The position numbers and the translations under genes were made by a program. A stretch of 64,000 nt of DNA, taken from NCBI GenBank assembly GCA_036012905.1, contig DASCQF010000038.1, forward strand, positions 65,234 through 129,233. The letters are read 5' to 3'. Source of the DNA: NP936 sp002726085 (GTDB lineage: Bacteria; Acidobacteriota; Vicinamibacteria; Vicinamibacterales; UBA8438). Of the stretch, positions 32,234-41,439 are shown one piece after another (positions within the stretch are counted from its first letter, which is position 1; every line of letters begins with the position of its first letter). The notes beneath the pieces are model-generated. The model did no database searches and was not told where the DNA came from. It was given only the letters and a program-made list of their open reading frames with translations.

Positions 32234-34810
32234 GTGTCCGACTACAACCCGCAGGCGATCGAAGAGAAGTGGCAGCGGCGCTGGGCCGACGAGCGCGCAT
32301 TCGAGGTGACCGAGGAGCCCGGGCGCCCGAAGTTCTACTGTCTCGTCATGTTCGCCTATCCGTCCGGTCATGCGCACGTCGGACACGTGCGGAACTACAT
32401 GATCGGCGACGTCATTGCGCGGATGAAGCGGATGCGCGGCTTCAACGTCCTGCACCCGTTCGGGTGGGACGCCTTCGGCTTGCCGGCCGAGAACGCCGCC
32501 ATCAAGAACCGGTCGCATCCTGAAACCTGGACGCTCGAGAACATCGCGCACATGAAGGGGCAGCTACAGCGGCTGGGTATCAGCTATGCCTGGGAGCGCG
32601 AGCTGGCGACCTGCGAGGCGAGCTACTACAAGTGGAACCAGTGGCTGTTCCTCCAGATGTTCGAGCGGGACGTGGCGTATCGTCGCCGCTCCACGGTGAA
32701 CTGGTGCTCGAGTTGCGCGACGGTCCTCGCCAACGAACAGGTTGTCGACGGCGGCTGCTGGCGGTGCGGCACCGTGGTCGAGCCACGAGAGCTCGAGCAG
32801 TGGTTCCTGCGGATCACCCAATATGCCGACGGGCTGCTCGACGGTATCGAGCGGCTCGACGAGTGGCCCGACAAGGTGCTGACGATGCAGCGGAACTGGA
32901 TCGGACGCTCCGAGGGGGCGCTGGTCAGGTTCCCCGTTGAAAACGCCGGCGCCGAGCCGGTCGCGGATGGAGACGCGGTCGAGATCGAGATCTTCACCAC
33001 GCGGATCGACACGATCTTTGGCGCGACCTTCGTGTTGCTGGCGCCGGAACATCCCTTGGTCGACCGCTTCGTCGATGAGGCGACAGACCCGGAGGCGTTG
33101 CGCCGACAGGTGCAGCAGTTCCGCGCGTTGGACCGGACCGACCGCATGACCGGGGCGCTGGAGAAAGAGGGGTTCGATACCGGGCGCACTGCAGTCAACC
33201 CGTTCACCGGGCGGCCGGTGCCGGTCTGGATCGCCAATTTCGTGCTCGCCGAGTATGGCACCGGCGCCGTCATGGCGGTGCCGGCCCACGACCAGCGGGA
33301 CTTCGAGTTTGCACGAAAGTATGGAATGCCGGTGGAGGTGGTGATTCAGCCCCCAATCGAAGGTGACGTTGCGCCCCTCGACGGTGCGACCCTGGAGGCA
33401 GCGCATTCGGGGTCGGGCACGCTGGTGAACTCCGGCGAGTTCACGGGCCTGTCCACAGAGGGCGCGGCCATGCACATGGCGCGGGCGGCCGAGTCGATGG
33501 GGGTGGGCCGAGCAGAAGTGCAGTTCAGACTCAAGGATTGGGGAATTTCACGGCAGCGGTACTGGGGCACGCCGATCCCGATCATCCACTGTGATGCGTG
33601 CGGGTTGCAGCCGGTGTCGCTGGACGATCTTCCGGTCGAGTTGCCCAAGGTGTCGGAGTTCACCGGTCGAGGCGATTCGCCGCTGGCGCAGATCCCCGAG
33701 TTCGTCAACACCACCTGTCCGTCATGCCAGGGACCCGCGCGTCGGGAGACCGACACGATGGACACGTTCGTGGACTCCTCCTGGTATTTCTATCGCTACT
33801 GCGATGCGTCGAACGATGCTCAGGCCTTCGACCCCGAGACGGTCCGCTACTGGGGACCGGTCGACTTCTACAGCGGCGGCGTCGAGCACGCGATCCTGCA
33901 CTTGATTTACTCTCGATTCTTCTGCCGGGTGTTCAAGGATCTCGGCATGGTGGACCACGACGAGCCGTTCACGCGTCTGCTGACTCAGGGTATGGTGCTG
34001 CGCGACGGCGCGGTGATGTCGAAATCAAAGGGTAACGTCGTCGACCCCGATCAGATGATCGCGAGCTATGGCGCCGACACGCTACGGCTGTACGAGATGT
34101 TCGTCGCGCCGCCCGAGAAGGAGATCGAGTGGACCGACTCCGGGCTGGAGGGCAGCTTCCGATTCTTGGCCAGAGTCTGGCGGCTCGTCACCTCGCTCTG
34201 TTCGGTGGCGGCTGGCACACCACAAACCGGCCTCGAGACGATGACGCTCGATGACGCCCATCGCGCGCTCCGCCGGAAGACGCACGAGACGATTCGTCGG
34301 GTCTCGGCGGATCTCGACCCGCGTGTGCATCTGAACACTGCGGTGTCGGGGCTGATGGAGCTCGTCAACGACCTCTACGCCTTCTGCGAGCGGCATGGGT
34401 TGGCGCCACATGCTGCCGCGGCGGGGCAGGGGGCGCCGGCGGCTGACCAGGTGGCGGCGGAGACACGCGCAGTGCTCGGAGAGGCGATCGAGGCGCTGGT
34501 GCTGATGTTGTCACCCTTCACCCCGCATCTGTGCGAGGAGCTCTGGGAGCGACTCGGGCACGTCGGCGGCCTCGTCACGGTGGCGTGGCCCACGTTCGAC
34601 CCGGAGGTAGCGCGGGCGGACGAGATTGTGGTGCCCGTGCAGGTCAACGGCAAGCTCCGCGCTCGTCTCACCGTGCCGGCCGTTGTAGCGGACGAAGACC
34701 TGCGGACGTTGGCGTTGGAGGAGCCCGCCGTGCGATCGCATACCGCTGGCAAGACCGTGGCGCGTGTCGTGGTCGTCAAACGCAAGCTCGTGAACATAGT
34801 GATTAGATGA
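32234..34810 (+). CDS. leuS: Leucyl-tRNA synthetase
   Basis: 858-aa class I synthetase. The HIGH motif appears as GHAHVGH in MFAYPSGHAHVGHVRNY (~residues 45-58); the zinc-binding insert has CSSC...CWRCG; the CP1 editing domain holds the Thr-rich FTTRIDTIFGATFV and Asp in MAVPAHDQRDFEFA; KMSKS is VMSKSKGNVVDP (~594). The C-terminal anticodon-binding and small domains end in VRVVVVKRKLVNIVIR. Start GTG 32234 gives VSDYNPQAIEEKWQ, the family N-terminus. Confidence 0.96.
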   Translation: MSDYNPQAIEEKWQRRWADERAFEVTEEPGRPKFYCLVMFAYPSGHAHVGHVRNYMIGDVIARMKRMRGFNVLHPFGWDAFGLPAENAAIKNRSHPETWTLENIAHMKGQLQRLGISYAWERELATCEASYYKWNQWLFLQMFERDVAYRRRSTVNWCSSCATVLANEQVVDGGCWRCGTVVEPRELEQWFLRITQYADGLLDGIERLDEWPDKVLTMQRNWIGRSEGALVRFPVENAGAEPVADGDAVEIEIFTTRIDTIFGATFVLLAPEHPLVDRFVDEATDPEALRRQVQQFRALDRTDRMTGALEKEGFDTGRTAVNPFTGRPVPVWIANFVLAEYGTGAVMAVPAHDQRDFEFARKYGMPVEVVIQPPIEGDVAPLDGATLEAAHSGSGTLVNSGEFTGLSTEGAAMHMARAAESMGVGRAEVQFRLKDWGISRQRYWGTPIPIIHCDACGLQPVSLDDLPVELPKVSEFTGRGDSPLAQIPEFVNTTCPSCQGPARRETDTMDTFVDSSWYFYRYCDASNDAQAFDPETVRYWGPVDFYSGGVEHAILHLIYSRFFCRVFKDLGMVDHDEPFTRLLTQGMVLRDGAVMSKSKGNVVDPDQMIASYGADTLRLYEMFVAPPEKEIEWTDSGLEGSFRFLARVWRLVTSLCSVAAGTPQTGLETMTLDDAHRALRRKTHETIRRVSADLDPRVHLNTAVSGLMELVNDLYAFCERHGLAPHAAAAGQGAPAADQVAAETRAVLGEAIEALVLMLSPFTPHLCEELWERLGHVGGLVTVAWPTFDPEVARADEIVVPVQVNGKLRARLTVPAVVADEDLRTLALEEPAVRSHTAGKTVARVVVVKRKLVNIVIR

Positions 34811-34877
34811 TGTGTCCCCTGAGCCGCGTCGAAGGGTGAATATCGTGGTACGGTAGTCAGGAAACGGAGACAAGACG

Positions 34878-35432
34878 ATGACGAGCCGACAGCGATCCAA
34901 TCTGGCGGGCCTGATGTGCGCGTGTGTCGCGGCGCTCGCTTGCAGCGGGTGCGGGTATTCGCTCGCCGGGCAGGGGTCATTCCTGCCCGACTACATCCAG
35001 ACGATCGGCGTGCCGATGTTCGAGAACGCAACGACGGTGTTCGAGGTGGAGCAGAACTTGACCCAGGAGGTTCGGACGGCCTTCATTGGGCGTGGGCCAT
35101 ACACGGTCATCGCGTCCGATACCGGCGTCGACGCCTTGCTCGCCGGCACGATCACCGGTATCACGATCCTGCCGGCGACATTCACCGCGCAGCAGCAGGC
35201 CTCGCGCTACATCTTTACCCTGAGCGCCGCGATCGAGTTTCGCGATCTGACGACCAACGAGATTCTCTGGGAGAATCCCGCGCTCACCTTTAGCGACGAG
35301 TACGAGGTGGCGTCTGGGACCGGTGGTGAACTGGATGCCTCGACGTTCTTCGGCCAGCAGTCGAACGCCGTTGAGCGGGTGGCCAAGGATTTCGCCGGTA
35401 CGGTCGTGAGCTCGATTCTGGAGGCGTTCTAG
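34878..35432 (+). CDS. lptE: LPS assembly lipoprotein LptE
   Basis: 184-aa lipoprotein. The signal peptide ends in the lipobox LACSGC, with Cys25 the lipidated residue, followed by GYSLAGQGSFLP, the LptE family start. It should sit inside the LptD barrel in the outer membrane and help insert LPS. The body matches LptE in size and strand pattern (IGVPMFEN, VEQNLTQEVRTAFIGRGPY). leuS-lptE-holA is the classic order (leuS-lptE-holA in E. coli too). Its stop codon lies within the end of the inverted 84-bp repeat element. Confidence 0.9.
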   Translation: MTSRQRSNLAGLMCACVAALACSGCGYSLAGQGSFLPDYIQTIGVPMFENATTVFEVEQNLTQEVRTAFIGRGPYTVIASDTGVDALLAGTITGITILPATFTAQQQASRYIFTLSAAIEFRDLTTNEILWENPALTFSDEYEVASGTGGELDASTFFGQQSNAVERVAKDFAGTVVSSILEAF

Positions 35433-35512
35433 CGACGCGGTGCCGAGAGCCCTCGACGATCGACGGCACCGCATCGCTAGACAGCATTTATCATAGCCCC
35501 GCTACGCGGGGG
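35429..35512 (-). repeat. Full-length 84-bp palindromic element (inverted copy)
   Basis: On the plus strand the element begins CTAGCGACGCGGTGCCG (35429-35445) and its mirror arm CGGCACCGCATCGCTAG is at 35464-35480, a 17-bp stem with one mismatch. The hairpin CCCCGC-TAC-GCGGGG lies at 35497-35512. Read on the minus strand the parts and order equal the copy at 18176-18261. It could also stop transcription after lptE. Another small stem, GACGCCC...GGGCGTC, follows at 35516-35538. Confidence 0.85.
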
Positions 35513-35631
35513 CTAGACGCCCACTACAGACGGGCGTCCAGCTGCTCTAGGGTCTGCCGTGACGGCGTCCCGAAGCCCGCAGCCCGATGCCCCACAGCGG
35601 GCCAGAGCGCGTAACGCTGGCCCCATCCTCC

Positions 35632-36612
35632 ATGGGCACCATCACACCAAGCGCGGCGCACAAGCGAATTGCGTCCGGCGATCTGGACCCCGTCTATCTG
35701 GTGCTGGGGGACGATGCTGTAGAGACGGCTGAGATGGCCGACGCCTTCCAGGAAGTCGTGGACGACGGCTTGCGGGCGTTCAACGTCGTGCGGCTGTATG
35801 GAGGCGATGCGACTTTGGGACAGGTCATCGACGCGGCAAACACGCTGCCGATGATGGCGCCGCGTCGCATCGTCATCGTGCTGCGAGCGGAGCACTGTCT
35901 CGTGCCGAAGCGCGAGAGCCGCGCCACGGCTGCAGACTTGGAGGAATTCGAAGCTTATCTTACAGACCCTCACCCGCACGCCAGTCTCATCCTCGTCGCC
36001 GGCGACCTCGACAAGCGTCGCAGCATCACGAAGCGGTTGCTCAAGACTGCGACGGTGGTGACCTGCGGCGTTCTCGACACCCTCGCCGATGCTGAGCGAT
36101 GGGTGCGGCGGCGCGTCTCCGCCGAGGGCATGTCGATCGAGCCGGCAGCCGCCCGTCTGCTCGCGGAGCAGGTGGGTCCGAATCTCACGCGACTGCGTGG
36201 TGATGTCGAACGGCTCTTGATCTTTGCCACCGGACAGTCGTCTATCGGGGTGGCCGACATCCGGGAGATCGCCGGCCCGGCAGCGGCGCATGATGACTGG
36301 GGGGTTGCCAGAGCGATCGAGCACGGCCAGACGGCCCAAGCGCTGAAAGAGCTGGCGTTGGTGCTCGAATCTGGCGCCGCAGCCTACATGGTGCTGGGGC
36401 AGCTGGCCTGGGTGGTGAGAACGAAGCTGCCGTCCGCACGGCTTCCCGATGCGGTTGAGGCACTGTTCCGAACCGACCTGGCTCTGAAGAGCTCGGCTGG
36501 CGACCACCGGGTTCTGCTGGAGCGACTCGTATTGGAGCTATGCAGCGCGGGTCTTGGGGGGGCTGGTGGACGTCGACCCCAGGGCCGGCGCGTCGTGAGT
36601 AAGCTGAGTTAA
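35632..36612 (+). CDS. holA: DNA polymerase III delta subunit HolA
   Basis: 326-aa clamp-loader subunit. PVYLVLGDDAVETAEMADAF (residues ~20-39) is the N-terminal signature; GGDATLGQVIDAANTLPMMAPRRIVIVLRAE is the second conserved block, followed by LDKRRSITKRLLK, the WVRRRVSAEGMSIEPAAARLLAEQVGPNLTRLRGDVERL region and the C-terminal helical collar (DWGVARAIEHGQTAQALKEL). ATG 35632 is chosen over ATG 35587, which adds 15 unconserved residues. Its stop overlaps the convergent rpsT stop. Confidence 0.92.
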   Translation: MGTITPSAAHKRIASGDLDPVYLVLGDDAVETAEMADAFQEVVDDGLRAFNVVRLYGGDATLGQVIDAANTLPMMAPRRIVIVLRAEHCLVPKRESRATAADLEEFEAYLTDPHPHASLILVAGDLDKRRSITKRLLKTATVVTCGVLDTLADAERWVRRRVSAEGMSIEPAAARLLAEQVGPNLTRLRGDVERLLIFATGQSSIGVADIREIAGPAAAHDDWGVARAIEHGQTAQALKELALVLESGAAAYMVLGQLAWVVRTKLPSARLPDAVEALFRTDLALKSSAGDHRVLLERLVLELCSAGLGGAGGRRPQGRRVVSKLS

Positions 36613-36875
36613 CCCGCCGCGCCGGCGAGCCGTTTGGCGAGCCGAGATTTGTATCGCGCCGCAGTGTTGTCGTGGATGATGCCCTTGGCGGACATCTTGT
36701 CTATCAGCGAGACGGTGCCGTTGAGAACCGACCGCGCTTCGTCGGTTTTGCCCTGGTCGATTGCCGTACGTAGCGACTTCAACGCGCGGCGCAGCCGGGT
36801 TCGCATCCCCCGGTTCCGCGCACGTCGGACAAGGTCCTGTTTATGCGCCTTCAACGTGTTTTTGTGATTGGCCAA
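36609..36875 (-). CDS. rpsT: 30S ribosomal protein S20
   Basis: 88-aa basic three-helix protein. MANHKNTLKAHKQDLVRRARN is the S20 N-terminus and the C-terminal GIIHDNTAARYKSRLAKRLAG is conserved. It is convergent with holA, the two stop codons sharing bases 36610-36611. The same holA-rpsT neighbourhood is seen in many bacteria. A strong extended -10 promoter lies 62 bases before the start. Confidence 0.97.
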   Translation of the reverse strand: MANHKNTLKAHKQDLVRRARNRGMRTRLRRALKSLRTAIDQGKTDEARSVLNGTVSLIDKMSAKGIIHDNTAARYKSRLAKRLAGAAG

Positions 36876-36937
36876 AACGTCGTGGATCCTTTCCGTTCCT
36901 TGCTGCCCGCCGGTCCTGACCGGCCAGACGACCCTTC

Positions 36938-36946
36938 ATTATAGCA
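36938..36946 (-). promoter_or_regulatory. Extended -10 promoter of rpsT
   Basis: On the minus strand TGC-TATAAT, identical to the leuS promoter core, lies in the gap between the S4 protein gene and rpsT. No -35 match is seen. Confidence 0.6.
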
Positions 36947-36978
36947 CTTGCGGACGGTGGGGCGACGCTTTGCGGCCC

Positions 36979-37407
36979 TTACCGACCCTTCAGGCGACGT
37001 AATGTGCGGCGTTGCCGCTTGTCCAGTCTCGGGGGCGTCCCGGTTGCGGTGCGTCCAGAACCCCGGCGACGTGGGCCGCCCGGTGAGCCACCGAGACGGA
37101 GCAGCTCGAGCTCGGCTGCGGTCGGTGCCGGGGTGACGTCATCATAGAGTGTCCTCGCCGTCGCCTTCGGGAGGTGCTGCGTGGCGAGGGATCGCACGAC
37201 CACCTGTTGTCGTCGGCCGTTCGGGCGTGTTATCGAGAGCCGGTCACCCTGCTGAATCGTCCGGTGCGGTTTGGCGCGCTGACCGTTCACATCGACCTTG
37301 CCGCCGCGACAGGACCGTTGGGCCTCCGACCGGGTCTTGAACAGACAGGCGACGTCGAGCCAGACATCAAGTCGGGCACGGTCGTTCGCAGCGTCCTCTG
37401 GTGGCAC
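36979..37407 (-). CDS. S4-domain RNA-binding protein (Hsp15/RqcP-like)
   Basis: 142-aa protein. Residues 11-60 form an S4 domain (RLDVWLDVACLFKTRSEAQRSCRGGKVDVNGQRAKPHRTIQQGDRL). After it comes a short conserved extension and a basic C-terminus (PRLDKRQRRTLRRLKG) able to bind RNA. Hsp15 and RqcP proteins of this type act on 50S subunits holding peptidyl-tRNA after ribosome splitting. The size and C-terminal basic tail fit Hsp15 best. The next gene upstream, the lytic transglycosylase, ends 8 bases before its start. Confidence 0.85.
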   Translation of the reverse strand: MPPEDAANDRARLDVWLDVACLFKTRSEAQRSCRGGKVDVNGQRAKPHRTIQQGDRLSITRPNGRRQQVVVRSLATQHLPKATARTLYDDVTPAPTAAELELLRLGGSPGGPRRRGSGRTATGTPPRLDKRQRRTLRRLKGR

Positions 37408-37415
37408 CTTGGTCG

Positions 37416-38168
37416 CTAGCGCCGGGAGCCGTCGTCGTCGGCTGGGCGTGGCGCCGGTGGGACATCCGAATAGGTCGGGATGCGCCGACCATTTCTCACT
37501 TCGTAGCTCTTGTAAATGGTCTGGCCGTTCGACACGGTGGCCGAGCGGTCCCGGTCCGTCACGGTCGTGGACGAACGGACGCGGTCGAGATAGTTTCTGG
37601 TTTCGCGGTACGGCGGGACCTGGTTGCCATACCGCGCCACCGCTTCTGGTCCGGCGTTGTAGGCGGCCAGAGCGAGCTCTTCGTTGCCGTCATAGCGGTC
37701 GAGGAGTTGGCGTAGGTAGGCGACACCGCCACGGACGTTCTGGTCGGGGTCGTAGGGGTCCGTCACTTGCAAGTCGGCTGCCGTGGCCGGCATCAGCTGC
37801 ATCAGTCCCATCGCACCCTTCTCCGAATGGGCTCGCGGGTCGAAGGCCGATTCGACCTGGATGATCGCCCGCACGAGATCGGGCCGCACGGCGTGGCCGG
37901 TCGCTTCCCTCAGGATGATCGCATCGAGGCTCTGGCCTGGAACGGGCCGGGCAGCGCGAGTCGCACGAATCGCCGACGTTCCACGCACCGGAACGGTTGT
38001 CACCGCCCCCATACGCGGGGTATCTGACAGGACCAGCACGCCGCCAGCCTCGCGCCACGAGTAGATTTGCGCCTCGGCGGCTCCGGAGAAGCCCACGAAG
38101 ACGGTCGCGACGAGGAGACCGCCGAGCAGTCTCTTGGTCGCGAGCGAGTGTGTCGGGACACGGAACAT
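37416..38168 (-). CDS. Lytic transglycosylase with N-terminal DUF4124-like segment
   Basis: 250-aa exported murein hydrolase. A signal peptide (MFRVPTHSLATKRLLGGLLVATVFVGF...AEA) is followed by a short DUF4124-like strand pair (IYSWREAGGVLVLSDTP). The SLT domain (~residues 85-200) has the catalytic Glu in IIQVESAFDPRAHSEKGAMGLMQLMPATA and LALAAYNAGPEAVARYG. The tail has repeats of V/SNGQTIYKSYEV. It cleaves the glycan strand to 1,6-anhydroMurNAc ends. ATG at 38168 is preferred to the longer start at 38234, which would run into alaS. Confidence 0.9.
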   Translation of the reverse strand: MFRVPTHSLATKRLLGGLLVATVFVGFSGAAEAQIYSWREAGGVLVLSDTPRMGAVTTVPVRGTSAIRATRAARPVPGQSLDAIILREATGHAVRPDLVRAIIQVESAFDPRAHSEKGAMGLMQLMPATAADLQVTDPYDPDQNVRGGVAYLRQLLDRYDGNEELALAAYNAGPEAVARYGNQVPPYRETRNYLDRVRSSTTVTDRDRSATVSNGQTIYKSYEVRNGRRIPTYSDVPPAPRPADDDGSRR

Positions 38169-38230
38169 CACTTGCGCACCATACCGTACATATCGGGGCG
38201 CGACCGCAGGCGCGTTAGAGGCTGCACCCG

Positions 38231-40927
38231 TCACCCCGCGAGCATCCCGGCTACGACTGTGCGGCTTTCGGCCAACAGCACGTCGATTCTCTCCGGCTGC
38301 CGGCCGCCGGCCTGGGCGAAATCGGGCCGCCCACCCCCACCGCCACCGACAATCGGCGCGATCGCCTTGACGACCTTCCCGGCGTGTACCCGCTCGGTAA
38401 GATCCTTGCTGACCGACACGACCAGCGCCACCTTGCCCCCGTTTTCCGAGGCCAGCACCACCACTCCTCGCCCGAGACGGTCACGCAGCGAATCGGCCAG
38501 ACCGCGCAAGGAGCCCTTCTCCAGCCCCGATACGCGTCGTGCGATCAACCGGGCATCGCCTATCTCGACTGCGTCGTCACCACCCGCGCTACTGTGGGTC
38601 CCGAGCGCCGCTTTCATCTTCAGCTGTTCGAGCTCGCGCGTCAGCCGCTTGGTCTCGGCAGTCAGCCGCTCGACCGTCTCGACGGCCTGTGTTCCGGGGA
38701 CGCCCAGAGCGACCAGCACCTGGTCGAGTGACGAGCGCTGTGCCTGGAGGTGGGCCACGGCGCCCGCGCCGGTGACCGCCTCGATTCGGCGCACACCTGC
38801 CGCGACCCCAGTCTCCTGAGTGATCGCCAACAGACCGATGTCGCCGGTGGCGCGGCAGTGCGTTCCCCCGCAGAGCTCCATGCTCACGCCTGACACCGAC
38901 ACAACCCGCACCGATTCGCCGTACTTTTCGCCAAAGAGCGCCATCGCGCCGGAGTCAATCGCCTCCTGGGTCGAGCGTGTCTCAGTGTCAACCGCGTCGT
39001 TTTCGTAGATGTGGGTGTTGACATCGCGCTCGATGGCGTCGAGCACGTCACGGCCGATTGGTGCGCCATGCGCGAAATCGAACCTGAGCCGGTCGGGCGC
39101 GACCAGCGACCCGGCCTGCTTGACATGGGTGCCGAGCTGTTTCCGCAACGCGGCATGCAGGAGATGCGTCGCGGTATGGTTGCGGCGAATTGCGTCCCGG
39201 CGCGGCGCGTCGACTTCCGCCGTCACGCGCTGTCCCACATGGAGCGCGCCGGCCGTGACCGTGACGCGGTGCAGCCGTGGCCAGCCTGGGACCGGTCTGG
39301 AGACGTCATTCACGGCGGCCCGGGCGCCGTCGTCTGTCCTGAGCTCACCCTCGTCCGAGACTTGTCCGCCCGCCTCCAGATAGAAAGGGCTCTGCCGGAG
39401 TGCCGCGAAGCCGGCTTCACCGGCTGACAGCCGGTCGACCTGCACCCGATCCTCACCGAAGAGCTGTGTGAGCGGAGTTTCGACGCACCCGGTCTCGTAA
39501 CCGACGAAGTCGTCAGGTTGGTCGGCCAGACCGTCTCGACCCGGTGTCGTGCTCATGACAAAGGAGGCATCCTCCCCATCGCTGCCAAACTTCGCCCTCG
39601 CGCGCGACTGATTGCGCTGCGCCTCGAGCGCCGCCTCGAAGCCGTCGCGGTCGACGCTGACCGTTCGCTCACCGGCCAGATCCTCGATGAAGTCCAGAGG
39701 GAGCCCGTAGGTGTCGTACAACCGAAAGATCTCCTGCCCGGGCAGCACACCTCCGGCGCTCGCCGCCAGCGCCGACTCGAGTCTGGGCAGCCCGTCGTTG
39801 AGGACCGCATCGAACCGCTCCTCTTCGGTGCGGACGACTTGAGCGATCGTGTCGCGGCTCGTGGCCAGCTCGGGGTAGGCCGCACCCATCTCTGTCACCA
39901 GGACGTCTACAAGCTGGTGGAGGAACGGGCCTGTCATGCCGAGCTTCTTGCCGTGCCGCATCGCGCGGCGCATGATCTTGCGGAGCACGTAGCCGCGCCA
40001 TTCGTTGGAGGGCATGATCCCGTCGGCAATCAGAAAAGTCATGGCGCGGAGGTGATCGGCCACAACCCGCATCGAGACGTCGTGAACGCCCGGCGACGCC
40101 TGGGGCGTGTGAGGGCCGTAGACTCGGCCCGTCTGGTCTCCGATCGCGCCAAGAAGTGGCGTGAACAGGTCGGTGTCGTAGTTCGAGACCTTGCCTTGCA
40201 GCACCGCGACGATCCGCTCGAGTCCCATCCCGGTGTCGATCGAGGCGGCCGGTAACGGCGCCAGATGTTTCTCGGTGTCCCGGTCGAACTCCATGAACAC
40301 GTTGTTCCAGATCTCGACGTAGCGGTCGCAACTGCAGTCGATGCCACGGCAGACCGGTTCGTTGCACGGGAGCGCGTCGCCACGGTGGTAGTGCACTTCC
40401 GAGCAGCGGCCGCAGGGACCGGTGTCGCCCATCGCCCAGAAGTTTTCCCCCATGCCGAGCTCGACGATTCGGTCGGCCGGAACCAGCGTGCTCCAGATGG
40501 AGTGCGCCTCGTCGTCGCGCGGTATCCCGGACTCGCCCTTGAACACAGTCGGAACAAGTCGTTCGGGTGGTAGCCGCCACACCTCGGTCAGGAGCGTCCA
40601 GGCAAACGGGATCGCCTCCTTCTTGAAGTAGTCGCCGAAAGAAAAGTTCCCCAGCATCTCGAAAAACGTGTGGTGACGCCAGGAGGGGCCGACGTTGTCG
40701 AGGTCGTTGTGTTTCCCGCTGACCCGCATGCATTTCTGGGAGGTGGTGGCGCGCGTGTATGACCGCCGTTCCCGCGCGAGAAACAGATCCTTGAACTGGT
40801 TCATCCCCGCATTGGTGAACAATAACGTCGGATCGTCGTTCGGCACGAGTGACGCACTTCGCACGATCTGATGGCCCTCGCGGGCAAAAAAGTCGAGAAA
40901 GCTCTGGCGAACCTCACTGGACGTCAT
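38231..40927 (-). CDS. alaS: Alanyl-tRNA synthetase
   Basis: 898-aa class II synthetase. MTSSEVRQSFLDFFAREGH is the AlaS N-terminus; DPTLLFTNAGMNQFKDLFL, NVGPSWRHHTFFEMLGNFSFGDYFKKEAI and MGLERI are the aminoacylation motifs. The editing domain has HTATHLLHAALR (HxxxH) and CGGTHCRATGDIG with the Cys and His zinc ligands; the C-Ala/DHHA1 region ends GGGGGGRPDFAQAGG. The frame is open 159 bases further upstream into recX but ATG 40927 is the conserved start. It lies 4 bases after recX, so the two are an operon. Confidence 0.97.
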   Translation of the reverse strand: MTSSEVRQSFLDFFAREGHQIVRSASLVPNDDPTLLFTNAGMNQFKDLFLARERRSYTRATTSQKCMRVSGKHNDLDNVGPSWRHHTFFEMLGNFSFGDYFKKEAIPFAWTLLTEVWRLPPERLVPTVFKGESGIPRDDEAHSIWSTLVPADRIVELGMGENFWAMGDTGPCGRCSEVHYHRGDALPCNEPVCRGIDCSCDRYVEIWNNVFMEFDRDTEKHLAPLPAASIDTGMGLERIVAVLQGKVSNYDTDLFTPLLGAIGDQTGRVYGPHTPQASPGVHDVSMRVVADHLRAMTFLIADGIMPSNEWRGYVLRKIMRRAMRHGKKLGMTGPFLHQLVDVLVTEMGAAYPELATSRDTIAQVVRTEEERFDAVLNDGLPRLESALAASAGGVLPGQEIFRLYDTYGLPLDFIEDLAGERTVSVDRDGFEAALEAQRNQSRARAKFGSDGEDASFVMSTTPGRDGLADQPDDFVGYETGCVETPLTQLFGEDRVQVDRLSAGEAGFAALRQSPFYLEAGGQVSDEGELRTDDGARAAVNDVSRPVPGWPRLHRVTVTAGALHVGQRVTAEVDAPRRDAIRRNHTATHLLHAALRKQLGTHVKQAGSLVAPDRLRFDFAHGAPIGRDVLDAIERDVNTHIYENDAVDTETRSTQEAIDSGAMALFGEKYGESVRVVSVSGVSMELCGGTHCRATGDIGLLAITQETGVAAGVRRIEAVTGAGAVAHLQAQRSSLDQVLVALGVPGTQAVETVERLTAETKRLTRELEQLKMKAALGTHSSAGGDDAVEIGDARLIARRVSGLEKGSLRGLADSLRDRLGRGVVVLASENGGKVALVVSVSKDLTERVHAGKVVKAIAPIVGGGGGGRPDFAQAGGRQPERIDVLLAESRTVVAGMLAG

Positions 40928-40931
40928 TCGG

Positions 40932-41417
40932 CTATTCTTCCACAAAAGTGATGTCTCGCCCGGCGCGCGATAACAGCGCCTTCGCGACGCGATCGGGGGG
41001 AAAACCCTGCCGCAACAGCGCCTGATTGAGTCGGCGGAGCTCGGCGCGGTCGCGAATCGGGCCATGCACCCGTTTCGCGATGGCACGTTCGAGCACTGCC
41101 TGCTCGTCGACCTCGTCGAACACCTCGGAAACGGCGCGGCGAGCTGTTTGGGTGGCGATCCCGAGCGCCTCGATTTCCCGCCGGGTCCGGCTCTTGCCGC
41201 GGAGCTTCACTTCGGCGGCACGCCGGGCGTAGGCGAGCGCCGTCCGAGCGTCGTCGACCGCTCCCTCGCGGGCAAGCCGCGCGATCGCGGTCTCGATCTC
41301 GGAGGGAGCAAGCTCACGCCGTGTCAACCGATCACGGAGTTGAGCCGTCGACAGCTCCCGCCGCGCGAGCAGACGCAAGCCGATCTGGTAAGCGCTCGGC
41401 TCTCGCGTTTGTGACAT
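40932..41417 (-). CDS. recX: Regulatory protein RecX
   Basis: 161-aa three-helix-repeat protein. LRLLARRELSTAQLRDRLTRREL (residues ~13-35) is the first RecX repeat; AIARLAREGAVDDARTALAYARRAAEVKLRGKSRTRREIEALGI is the second; QGFPPDRVAKALL the third. It binds within the RecA filament groove and limits its activity. recA itself is not in the window; alaS follows, as in many genomes (recA-recX-alaS). Confidence 0.9.
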   Translation of the reverse strand: MSQTREPSAYQIGLRLLARRELSTAQLRDRLTRRELAPSEIETAIARLAREGAVDDARTALAYARRAAEVKLRGKSRTRREIEALGIATQTARRAVSEVFDEVDEQAVLERAIAKRVHGPIRDRAELRRLNQALLRQGFPPDRVAKALLSRAGRDITFVEE

Positions 41418-41439
41418 AGGTGACAGGCCCTGATTGGGT

